Source: Prillingera fragicola (Eukaryota; Basidiomycota; Tremellomycetes; Trichosporonales; Trichosporonaceae). From it: a stretch of DNA of 64,000 nucleotides. Position 1 is the stretch's first letter, and each line of letters starts with the position of its first letter. The DNA lies in the NCBI GenBank assembly GCA_002335605.1, contig BEDY01000005.1, positions 1,674,001 to 1,738,000 of the forward strand, given 5' to 3'. Below the pieces are notes generated by a model that did not search any database, was not told the DNA's origin, and saw only the letters and a list, made by a program, of their open reading frames with translations. The position numbers were made by a program, and so were the translations under genes. Below are positions 11,411-22,077 of this stretch, one piece after another.

Positions 11411-13110
11411 TTACTGGACCTTGCGGGGGGTCTCGGGAACGACGACGGGCGCGCTGTGAATGACATCGTTGATGTCCTCCTTGGGAGGTCCGTGGTAGTT
11501 CTTGCGTCCCCAGACAAAGTACCAGAGCGAGGCGATGCCGATGAACGCGACAAAGACGACTGGGGCGTAGTTGACGGTCTCGGCAGTGACGGGGAGGTAG
11601 GCGGGCATGCAGAAGAGGGGCGCGACAAGGAGCGACCATCCGATGGCGACGGCGTTGAGAACCCATCCAATCTTGCCGAGGTAGAAGGAGCCAGTCTTGA
11701 CCTGGGTGCGGCCCTCCATCATGGAAACGAGAATGGGCGCAGCGTACGACAGAGTGAGGCAGATGACACCGACACCCGAGAAGGCGTTGAAGGCAGTGGT
11801 CGAGCCAAAGTAGATGACACCGAGAATGATCTGGACGGCAAAGGAGAGCATCATGGCGTTGAGAGGAACGTCCAGGCGGTTGTTGACAACCTTCCACCAC
11901 TTGGAGCCGGGGATGGCGCCGTCACGCGAAAACGCCCAGGTGCAGCGGCAAGCAGCGGTGGTGCAGGCGGTACCGCAGATAATCGAGAGGACCATGATGG
12001 GCAGCAAAAGGAGGATCGCACCGACCGACGAGCCGACGGCCGACTTGATAATGGTAGGCACGGGCTGACCAGAGGGAAGGGCGACAATCGTGGCAAGGTC
12101 GGGGAGGACGAACATGAGGGGCACAAGGAAGAGGAGGCCACCGACAGTGTTGATGCAAATGGTAATGACCATCGCCTTGGGCACCTGGGTAGCCGGGTGG
12201 CGGACCTCCTCACACATCGAGATGATCATGCCAGTCGACGAGGTGGCGTAGGCGGCGTGGAGGAGACCGACGATGAACGACCATCCATCGGGCCAGCCCG
12301 AGGTGGGCTCAAAGTGGCCAAACGCGTAGGCCCCGCTGTTGCGGCCGTTCTTGGCAACGGCAAGAATAGTGATGAGAATGCACACGAGGGCGGCAAAGGT
12401 CATGTAAATAGCAAAGGCCTGTGTCGGGGGTCAGCAAAATGTGATCACACGACCAGGCGCAAAAAGCGCCCACGGATACGTACGTCGAGGATGGGGAGCC
12501 ACTTGTTGCCGAGCGCAGAGATGAGGTTGCAGAGAACTGTAACGGCGACAAAGACGAGGAAGATCTGATAGCGCTCGGCCTCCCAAATGCCGACTCCAGG
12601 CTCCTTTTCAAACACATTGACACACGCCACCCAGAAGAGGGTTGTGCCGAACTGGACGGCGAGCGTAATCGTAATGTTGCCGATAACGTACGCCCAGCCG
12701 CACAGGTAGGCAGCGAGGCGACGGATGCTGTGAGGCGCAAGCATAAAGGTCTGGTAGTAGACGCCGCCGGCGGTGGGGTAGACGGACGTGATCTCGCCAA
12801 GAGACGCGGCGACACAGAGGATAATAATCGACACGAGGACCCAACCCCAAATGACGACAACGGGGCCACCACCTTGCAAGGGGTAGTAGAGGGTCGTGGC
12901 GAGGCCGTAGGGGATCGAAGCAAGGACAAAGGACATGAAGGCGACGTGCAGAGTTGAGCGGTTGCGCAGGAGCTCCGACTTGTACCCCATCTTGGCGAGG
13001 AGGTCATCGGCACTGCCGCCAATGGTCTCGCCCTCGATGCTGTCACGGTGAATACCAGCAGGTCCGGGTGCCATGGCGAGCCCTCCGTTGTCGGCAACTG
13101 TTGCGGCCAT
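11411..13110 (-). CDS. Amino-acid/GABA permease (APC superfamily, Uga4-like)
   Basis: Two exons, complement(join(11411..12418, 12484..13110)), 544 residues, with a 65-nt phase-0 intron. The protein is a chain of about 12 hydrophobic segments. After a soluble N-tail it has the conserved loop SLGEITSVYPTAGGVYYQ of the GABA/choline permease group. Later come EEVRHPATQVPKAM and AFSRDGAIPGSKWW, both typical of Uga4/Hnm1-type fungal carriers. It should act at the plasma or vacuolar membrane as a proton-coupled importer of GABA, another amino acid or choline. The exact substrate cannot be assigned. Confidence 0.9.
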
Positions 13111-16100
13111 GATGACTTCAGAAACTTGAAAGGATGGGAGAAAGAGAAAAAAAGATGTGAGCGGGGGGCCGCGGTTATGGCTGCCAGATATGTATGGTCA
13201 ATACGTTGTGGCTTCAGGGGGGGGAGAGTTCACAGGGACGTTGGAATAGGCCTGTGCTGCTGCCGTCTGTATCTGATCAGGATCAAGATTGTCGCCGCTG
13301 CCATGACAGCCCCGCGCCAGGCAACGGGGACACCAGGGGGGCAAAAGGCAGGGAAAGCCAAGAACTACAGCAGAGGGGAAAACGTCACTGATTAGAGAAG
13401 TAATTCACGCAATCGATCTGAGTTTATTAGAAATGATACCCTCGGATTACAATTCTCGGAGGCATTTCATTACCGGGACCATTAGCGGAATCAAATTAGC
13501 CTAATCCCAGATTGGGCGTCCCTGGTTGGCTGACGCTACTCCCAGCGGGTGCTTCCCTGGATGCTGCTGCTCGTGCTGCGTCTCGTCTCGCTCGTCTCTG
13601 TGCGAGCAGCAGCAGCAGCACGGCCGTAGGCCCAGCCACGACGGACGGGGTCGTGCACGCCTGACCGTCCTCGCCCATTCCGTTCACTCCTTCCGCTGGC
13701 CTCTGCTCCACTGCCCGAAGGCGCCGCCCCATCTCGTCATCAGTTGTATTCTCATAAACGCCCAGCTAGGTCACACGCAGGCGGTAGCAATTTCTCAAGC
13801 CCCCTCTACAGTAGCACTGAAACGCACGCTGCCCGCTCGCTTGCATGATAACTTGTTTTTTGGCCTGCTGGAATCTTGCCTCGCAGGACAGTGAATGCAA
13901 GCCTCAAGCCTCCTGCCTGTTGCGTGAAACAGTTGGACGACGGATATCCCTGCAGTTGCAGTGCCTGGCCCGTGACGAGCAGTTTCTTTGACCACGGGCA
14001 CAAGACCAGCAGTACCGTGCGCTATCAACTCTCCGCTGCTTTGGGTCTGCCTGACCCTGCACTGGAGGGCTCAGCAGGCAGTTGTCCCGGAACGTTCGGA
14101 GAGCAGGTACAATGGCACGGCGTCAACGCCTCACCGCGCACGAGGCACTGGAAACACCGACCCCGCCCGAGCCACAGCATTGTTTACTTTACAGCACGCT
14201 GGCTTGGCATTGATCGTCGCCAAGAGCAAAGCAGAGACCGCTCAGAATAATAAAAATAATAAAATAATTGACCTCGTACGACCATCATGTCATGATAAGA
14301 GCAACAAAGACGACCCATTCCTCACCCTCACCCTGTAGTCCCTGGCCGCTCGCCACCCCCAACGGGCCACGCGTCGCCCCGCCGACGACCAACAGGCGCC
14401 GACGGCGCTCGCCCCCCGTTGTCCCCATATTGTCACACGAGGCCTCGCACCGACCATTCTCGGGGCCAGTTGGGATTGCTGCCGAGGTGCGAGGGGGATC
14501 GACAGTCACGAGGACAGAATGATCCGCGGTTTGTTGATCGGGCAGGTGGGCTGTTGGCTAGAGGCCGTCGTCGACTTCGTTCATGTTGCCAGCTGCGGCG
14601 AGTGCCACGCGTTGAGTGTCATGTGCCGCTCAGCGAGTGACGTGCGCCCAGAGGTGGGCATGGCTCAATGTCAATGTCAATGTCACTGTCAATGTGGGCT
14701 CATACCAGTGGCAACTTTCAGCGGCCTTGCATTGATGTCAGTGATCTGGAAGGTCATGCATTACAGCTTAATGTATGACTAGTATCCGCTGTTATTCGTC
14801 GAAGTGGAAGCTTCTAATCAGCTGAATCTTCTGTCAGTGACTGACCACTACTGCCTAATGGATGCGTATCCGTTACTCATCACTCAACGAGGGGACATCA
14901 GCAGCAGGCATCATATACTGTGCGGGTAGTGTTGACTATGATACGGCATGCTGGATGCTACATGAACTACAATTCCGACCGTGCACCTCTCGGCTGATCG
15001 GTCAGGCAACGTACGGCGAACCTCACCGATGGATAGCGAGTTCGAGATGGCGCAGCCATAATACATACGCACAGCGACACAGCGATACTAGGCCCACACC
15101 GAGGGATTCTGATCACCCATGAACCCGACAAATACATGTACTTGTACAATGAGGCTTCAAATATTATACTTGGCATCTTCGTGCAAGTCGTGATGCAAAC
15201 GAGCCCAAATCGCCCCATACATATGAATGTATTATCAATCCAGTTCGACTCTATGGGTCATTTGAGAGAGCCCAAGCTCCGGCGACCGAATCGCCCTCTC
15301 CACTCTCCATACATGCATAGTCACTTGTGGCTGGAAGCACACTGGCCTCGCATTCGGACCCAGAGCACGGTTAGTGTTGTTGTGGGGATGGGTGCCGTGG
15401 CTGTTTGCAGATAAGACACGCCGTTCAATTTCCCCAGCCATCACCTCACGCCATGTCTTTGGCTTCATCAAACCATGTCTGGCATTCATGTTGTGACCCA
15501 CCATTCTCAAGTCATTCACCTGTATCGCTACCCCGGCACTCCTCAATGGGCTAGGCTTGCGTGGCGCCCACCCTCGGCACGATCAAGTGCGGAGAAATCG
15601 TCTACCTTTTTAAATGGCTGTTATGTCCAGTCTAGGCGATAACTGCTCAGTCGGCTAGAGCGTTTCGGCATCAAATCACTATGGAAGGAACAGCTTCATC
15701 GAGGGATCCAGTTGCGCAAAGTGAGTACCAGCCCGAAAGCGCTTAGCACGCTTCGTGTCAACAGGGTGCGCTGTGAGCATCGTGACGCGGTCGAGACTGA
15801 CACTGCAGGACTGCGCACCAGACCACATTGATGTCAAGTACTGAGACCGACCATCCATGACCCGATCCTAACCTGGCTTGAGTCCTGTTCACCCGGCAAA
15901 GCTATGGGACCAGCGCACCGGCATCTGTTCGTTGCGGGAAAGACTCTCCTTACGACCACGAAGCGGGGAAGCCGGGCGTAATGGTTGATACCCCAGTCGC
16001 TGCTCAGGAAGACACCCAAGGGTGTTACTGCACCTACAGCGAGAAATCTTATCAGGACAGTTGGCAGGATACTGGCTCGATGGTGTGCAAAAGTGGTGTG

Positions 16101-17924
16101 AAGGTCTAGCCGAGGCAGTTGTCTCCTTCCTTGCCGGACACCAGTACTGTATTGCGGGTGGTCGTATTTGGGATGGGTACATAATAGTTGATGCGCGTTT
16201 GACGAGGTTCGTTCGTCGCCCAGCCTCAGGCAGTTTGCGCCTCCTCGACAGGCGACCACTGCCGCGAGCATCTCTGCTGGCCCCACGTGCTCCTCAGCCG
16301 GCGCATCCTCCAAGTGCTGGCCCATAGCAAGCCCGTACCCCCAGTGAACGACAAGCATCCACCAGCGTTCAACAGGCTCGTTTCGCCGGCTGGATCCCAG
16401 GGGGCATTTCGTCAGCTCATATCTGAGCAGGACACCCCTTCCAACGAGCGTTGCCCTTCCAACGATGAATCAGAGGCAGTTGACTCAAAACGACTGCTGA
16501 TCCAGAAGATGCCCCCATCCTAAAGACACAATCAAGCCTAAACGCCCAGTGGAAACAGATGACTGGCCGGCTACTCTCGCAGGCCGCCACTGCCACAAAC
16601 GACATGGCCTCAGCGGCCAACGCCACCCAAAATTGACCCACGGCACACCCACGGTCATGTCTGACACAGTCCACTCTGCTCCAGCCACCAGACTGCGGCT
16701 TGCAGATGTTGGTTGGACCGAGCAGGGGAAGAATATGACGGTGACGACGCCAGATGAGTCGAGAGCGGTAACGGGAGTCAAGGGATTGGAGCTGTGGAGC
16801 CCTCCGACTGATGTCCCGCTCATCTTGCTGCGCGAGTGGGGCAATCTTGCTATTGTCGTGTCGTCAGGGCTCCTTAGCACCGTTGTGCAGAAGATCATAT
16901 CTAACGTCACCGCGGGTGCTGTCTAGAGTGGTTATTCTGTACATTAGGAGTCGTGGTCCTCGCCAATGACACTTGCCGAAGAGCGTCTTAAACGTCAACA
17001 TAGTAACCGGACAAGGTCATGTTTGTCACAAACCTCTTACACTGCCTCTTGAGCTCGATCCGCCAGCAATAACGTGCCTATTGCATTGGGCAAGACGCGA
17101 CTGGCACATGATCAACAAGGTTAGCAAGTCACCGGAGGTGCGAGAGGGATGGACGCGACACGCGCGGTTATCAATGACCATGTCATCAAGGAACCGCTAG
17201 GATTCGTCCCTCTCACGCCGCCGCTCTTGTCAGCCACCTACACCCCACCATTGCCCATCAACTCGATGCCAGAGATTAGCAGTCCGGGGCCGCCCGACTG
17301 ACCTACATCACGCGCTGGTGACGACCCCGCTTTTGCCGGCGGTCCCCCACCATGCCACAGTGATGCACAGACACGCCTTTTGAACGCCACTCCGGGTCAT
17401 TTGCTCTCCTCCACATTCCACCTTGTGGGCTCCACCAACAGCATGTGCAAGAATAGATGACCGGGAGAAGCATGCCAAGACCAAAGACGCGTCTACGATG
17501 ACTCGTGGGCTGACCGCACTGACCACTCTCTGAGCCCACTTGACCAAGAAATCGCGAGTCCGAGCACACCCCGCGCGTGGGCCCACAGGTACGCACCTGC
17601 TCATCGCCAGCTCGACGCGATACCACTCCATACCCGGACAACTTTTACTGCTGCTCACGCTGCCAGTTGGGCCCACCTTTTCCCCTTGTTCGCTGACTAT
17701 GGAGGCGCCTCTGACATCTCCCCTCGCCCGCAAACGCACGCACCGCGTCCAAACGCAGCACTGCTCTTGCCTGTAATCAGAAGACTAGGACCATCGATGC
17801 GGGGGTCCCAGACCTGTAGCAGATGGGCATGCACCTTCTCCACCGGGCGTAGGGCCAGGTTACCCGGGACGCGAGGTAGCTCGAGCTCGTCCCGGTTGAG
17901 GTTGTCTGTCTACTTGCCTGCTGC
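13111..17924. other. Gene-poor region of about 4.8 kb
   Basis: No convincing gene is visible across this stretch. It contains a short TGTCAA-type repeat at 14665-14694 and several open frames of 100-175 codons on both strands between 15.8 and 16.9 kb, none with a recognised family. The best of these is listed separately. Confidence 0.45.
16549..16926 (+). CDS. Doubtful hypothetical reading frame
   Basis: An open frame of 125 codons whose last 60 or so residues (from about NMTVTTPDES to SNVTAGAV) look more protein-like than the rest. No family is recognised, and overlapping open frames exist on the other strand. It could be the last exon of an unrecognised gene, a relic, or chance. Confidence 0.2.
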   Translation: METDDWPATLAGRHCHKRHGLSGQRHPKLTHGTPTVMSDTVHSAPATRLRLADVGWTEQGKNMTVTTPDESRAVTGVKGLELWSPPTDVPLILLREWGNLAIVVSSGLLSTVVQKIISNVTAGAV

Positions 17925-17932
17925 CTATAAAT
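17925..17932 (+). promoter_or_regulatory. TATA box of first CFEM gene
   Basis: CTATAAAT lies 105 bases before the ATG at 18037, followed by a pyrimidine- and CAACAC-rich leader. The second CFEM gene has a similar element at almost the same distance. Confidence 0.55.
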
Positions 17933-18036
17933 CTCGTGTTGACGAGTATTAAACTCATCACCTCAACGATTCAATCGCTCTCCCCAACACACTCGTTACC
18001 ACTCACACACCTCAACACACCCCACATACACAAACA

Positions 18037-19055
18037 ATGAAGCTCACTGCCTCCGTCCTCGTCGCCGTCTTCGCCGCCCTCACCAACGTCGCCGCTGACA
18101 AGCTCGAGTGAGTGTTTCTCCCCTTATGCCCTTCAGTTTTACGCCACACCCACTGACACTACAGCCCCGCGACTGTGGACCCCTGCATCGCCGGGTGCTC
18201 GCACGAGGTCGCCCTCTCGGTCGGATGTGCCTCGGGTATTGACGACGTGTGCATCTGCACCCAGCAGCACGACGCCTTTGTTTCCGGTGCCGCCACCTGT
18301 GTCTCGACGTGAGTGTGCTGTGAGATCGTTTGCTCACTTTCAAACAGCAAGTGTGGCGCCGCCGCTCTCACCGGTGCCATTGGCGTCCTCAACCAGATGT
18401 GCGAGTTTGGTGTCCTCCGTGAGTCTCCCTTACACTCAAGCCGCATCTGCTGCGAGACCACAACTGACCTCCAGCCACCGAGCTCCCCCCCACCGAGACT
18501 CCCCCTGCGACTTCGTCCGAGGCTCCCCCCACTGAGACCAGCTCGGTCCAGCCCCCCGTCACTGACACTCCCGTCGACCCCGAGACTACCGCCGCTCCTC
18601 CTGCTGAGACTACTAAGCCTGGTGGGTACAATTCCGAGTCTGCACGTCCTGCCACCACCACTAGCTCGAGCTCTGGCTCTGACTCTGGCTCAGATTCGGG
18701 TTCGGGTTCGGGTTCTGGATCCCAAGGAGGATCTGGAGCGTCTGGATCTGGATCCGAGTCTGGCGCCGGAGCTGGGTCAGGCTCCAGTTCTGGCTCTGGC
18801 AGTGGTGCTGGCATTGTTTCCGGTTCTAAAGGCTCAGTGACTGCTTCTGGCGCGGCTGCGACGCCTGCCTCTGCCTCTGCCTCTGCCTCTGCCTCTGGCC
18901 GCGTGTCTGGCTCGGCATCTGGCTCGGCTCCGTCGGCCTCCAAGTCTGCTCCGTCGGCCTCCGCCACGCCCAGCAGCGCCGCTGGCAAGGCCAAGGTTGT
19001 CGGCGACGTCGCTGCTGCCGTCGCCGCCGTCTGGGTTGCCGCGGCAATTATGTAG
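18037..19055 (+). CDS. CFEM-domain, GPI-anchored cell-wall protein 1
   Basis: Four exons: join(18037..18107, 18165..18308, 18348..18418, 18475..19055), 288 residues. A cleavable signal peptide (about residues 1-20) is followed by a CFEM domain with all eight cysteines in order (PC, GC, VGC, VC, IC, TC, KC, MC). An Asp sits just before the fourth Cys (GIDDVCIC), the position that ligates haem iron in Candida CFEM proteins. Then comes a Thr/Pro and Ser/Gly/Ala-rich stalk and a hydrophobic C-terminus typical of GPI addition. Expected at the cell surface or wall. CFEM proteins of this type can capture haem; others are structural adhesins or virulence-related, so haem capture is an inference. Confidence 0.88.
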
Positions 19056-20717
19056 TTGCTGACAGCCAAAGCGCATTGCCGTCGCAGTCGCAGCTAAGTA
19101 AACGCGGGGTTTGCACCACTGCGCGCACTCCAAGCAGCGATTTCGACACCAGTATGGGCCTCTGGAGGCCATGCTTGGTCCTGGCAATGATGTCCAGATG
19201 TTAGTTTTGCTCCTTTATTGGCCTTACGTTCTCCCCACCTCCTCCCTCTCTCTCCCACACATGGCCAGGCCCTTCATTCGCTAGATGACAGTTAAATGGT
19301 CATGCAATCAATGCTTTTTTCCCCTCACCCGCCTGCTAGCTGTACTGCACCACAAACGTTGCAGCTTTGCCAAACATTGGACGCCTCGCAATAACGGCTG
19401 TGCCGGGCAATGTTACAGCTAGTGCCACTTGAGCGAACCTTACAGCCCGACCCGAGCAAGGTCCGTGGTGTAGGGTGCATGGGTGCGCTAGTGGTGCACG
19501 TGAGTATGGGCCGAAGAGCAGAGCCTATCCCAAATAGCGCTGAATGCATGGATTGTCAGTGGGTAAGAGCTTGCATTGCAGGCACCTGGGTCAACCTTGA
19601 TGAGATGAGGTCAGACACTGCACGAGGGTCAGGAACTGGTCGCAAATCAAGCAACCGTGTTCTCCCGACCATGCTTCTCGGGGCACCTGTTGTGTGGGTG
19701 ATCTACTTGATGCGGGGACCGCAAGGGCCCATGCGATGGAGGCGTCAAGGCCATGGAGCCCGGATGTGTGAGGAACAGAAGGCATGAACTTGTGCATGTG
19801 CGTAGGAGCGCATTGCCGGGGATGCCGGGGGTGGAGAAGTGGGGCCCATGTGGAGGACCATGTCGATCATTTTCATTGGCCATTGGGTCAGCCAGCCAAA
19901 GCCTCATGCGTTTTGCACGCTAAGGTCCATGTTGCTCTTCTTTCCCTTGTAGCCGAAGATAGACTCGACCGTCGTCTCTCTCCCGTCACCCTCGCTCCCT
20001 GCTACAAGCTCACAAGCCAGCCTGGGCCAGAAGCATCGACCCATGGCCGACCCATGTGTCCCCGGTCGCCTAGTACATTACCATTCAGTGTCATCAACAG
20101 CACCCGGTGAAACAAGTGTCAACATGTCCACTTCCGGCTCCTGCTCTACTGCTTTTGCTTCTGTCCTTGTACACTTACTCCCCCGCTTACCATCACAAGT
20201 CAATTACCGCCACCCGGTCTTTCCGGATGCACTAACATCTTTGGTTTACAACATCTGCCGTGTCACTAAGAAGGACAGGAGGCGTACCTCCTAACGCCTC
20301 GTCACTGGGCATCCCATCCAAGGCATTGTCCGCACTGACCTCTCGTCCTCTGACGTCTCGAGTCAAAGAGGTCTTCTCGTCCCCGAATACACTACTGCAA
20401 CTCCACATGCTCACTACCAGTTGCGTCAGAGCCTGCGCGGACTAGGGCATGCCAAACATCACGGGCACACGATCCGCAGCGCCACCTCGTCTTCCCATCC
20501 GCATCCAGTTCCGCCCTGCTTCTGCCGGGCCTAACTGTTGCTGGCAAAGCTCGAGGGGGCTGACCGTGAGAGTCGACTACACTGCCCCTCAGTGTTTGCT
20601 CGTCCGGGTAAGAACAGGAGAAGCGCTAGAGGGACTTCGTTTGCATTCGCCGAATGAGGTACTCGAAGCGGCAGCGGCCGTGGTTGAATGCAACTGTTTG
20701 ACCATTCTCTGAATAGG
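19056..20717. other. Intergenic region between the two CFEM genes
   Basis: No gene seen. The right end is the promoter of the second CFEM gene. I looked for the iron-GATA consensus in both CFEM promoters and did not see it. Confidence 0.5.
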
Positions 20718-20724
20718 ATATAAG
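20718..20724 (+). promoter_or_regulatory. TATA box of second CFEM gene
   Basis: ATATAAG lies 107 bases upstream of the ATG at 20831, in line with the first CFEM gene. Confidence 0.5.
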
Positions 20725-20830
20725 CTCAGGCATTGACCTCTCTCATCCGCTCGACTCTTCGTATTCTCTGCAACTCGCTCTCAAACTAATCGACCTTGTA
20801 TCTCCCGCCACCAGCACATTCATTAGCATC

Positions 20831-21804
20831 ATGAAGTTTGCCACTGTTTTCGCTCTTGCTGCCGCCCTCGTCGCGAGCACTGCCACTGCCCAGCTCGAGT
20901 AAGTTTTATCCTTCCCTATCTACCCCCAGTCTCTTGGCGTGCTCGCTATCTATTGCATGCTAGCGGAGCTCCATCCATCCACCCTGCCCATCCATCCACA
21001 TACCCCACATCTCCGTCGGATCAACCCTCGGAGTATCCGTTATCTCTGCCACCACTTGCAGCCACTAACCATCCCACAGCCCCAACACTGTCCCTCCCTG
21101 CATCAAGTCGTGCTCGGAGGCCGCTGCCACCGCCGCCGGCTGCAGCGGTCCCCTCGACGTCGCCTGCGTGTGCGGCGCCGGCAAGGGTGCCTTCACCGCC
21201 TCGGCCGCCAGCTGTCTCCCCGCCAACTGCGGCGCCGACTCGATTGCCCAGGCTCTCCAGATCCAGGGCGTCCTTTGCTCCCAGGGTGTCATCGGTGGTG
21301 GTGGTAAGTCTCCTCATATGCAACAAGAGTCACATATGCTGACATGCAACAGGCGAGTCGAGCTCGAGCGCCGCTCCCCCCAAGCCCGACCCCACCTCGA
21401 GCTCGGAGGCTCCCCCCAAGCCTGACTCGACCTCGGCCGCTCCCCCGTCTGACTCGACCTCGGCCGCTCCCCAGTCGTCGTCGGCCGCTCCCCCCAAGGG
21501 CTCTGACACCCCCGTCGCTCCCAAGCCCTCCACCGGTGGCTCCGGCTCTGGCTCTGGCTCCGGCTCTGGCTCGGGCTCGGGCTCTGGCTCCGGCTCCGGC
21601 TCCGGCTCCGGTGGCTCTGGCTCTGGCTCTGGCTCGCGCGGCTCTGCCGCCGCCCCCGCCGCTCCCGCCGTCACCCCGTCGTCGTCGGCTGCCGGCCCCA
21701 AGGGCACCGCTCTCGGCGCCGAGGCTGGCAAGAGCTCTGCCAGCCACGCCGTCGCCAACGTCGCTGCCGTCGTCGGTGCCGCTGCCTTTGCCGCTTTCCT
21801 CTAA
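20831..21804 (+). CDS. CFEM-domain, GPI-anchored cell-wall protein 2
   Basis: Three exons: join(20831..20898, 21080..21303, 21353..21804), 247 residues. Signal peptide (residues 1-20) is followed by a CFEM domain with eight cysteines (PC, SC, GC, AC, VC, SC, NC, LC) and an Asp before the fourth (PLDVACVC). A Ser/Pro-rich linker, an (SG)n run at about 21540-21640 and a hydrophobic GPI-signal tail complete it. The first intron is unusually long for this window (181 nt) and carries CATC/CCAT repeats. Intron 1 interrupts the same codon position as in the neighbouring CFEM gene, and the last intron is also phase 1, so the two are paralogs. Likely cell-wall bound; a haem or iron role is possible but unproven. 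Confidence 0.88.
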
Positions 21805-22077
21805 GCTGGCTCCATGCTGGTCCCGTCGCCCGCCGTGTTTGAGTCTTTCGCATCTCCTCCTTGAGCAGTCGGTGGCTGCTTTCGGTGGCACTTTACTTCG
21901 ACCTGGCTTTGGTTAGCTGGTCATGAACACTTAATTAGTTTAGTATGAATACAAATGTTGGCGAACAGTGTTGCAACTGTAGTGGTCATGGACAGGGCTG
22001 TCGTTTGCCATGCCGTGAGAACAAATTGATACATTATACACTAAACATGTTGTTCGAGTCCAAACTTCCCATCCTCT

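Noticed and set aside
15635..15725. tRNA-like A box (GCTCAGTCGGCTAGAGC)
   Set aside because: The D-arm folds, but no anticodon stem, B box or acceptor pairing could be made; at most a decayed fragment.
17925..20830. Iron-GATA sites before the CFEM genes
   Set aside because: Looked for ATC(T/A)GATAA on both strands in the proximal promoters and saw none.
21289..21891. Arg/Ala/Gly-rich minus-strand frame over the second CFEM gene
   Set aside because: Product of the Ser-Gly repeat read in antisense.
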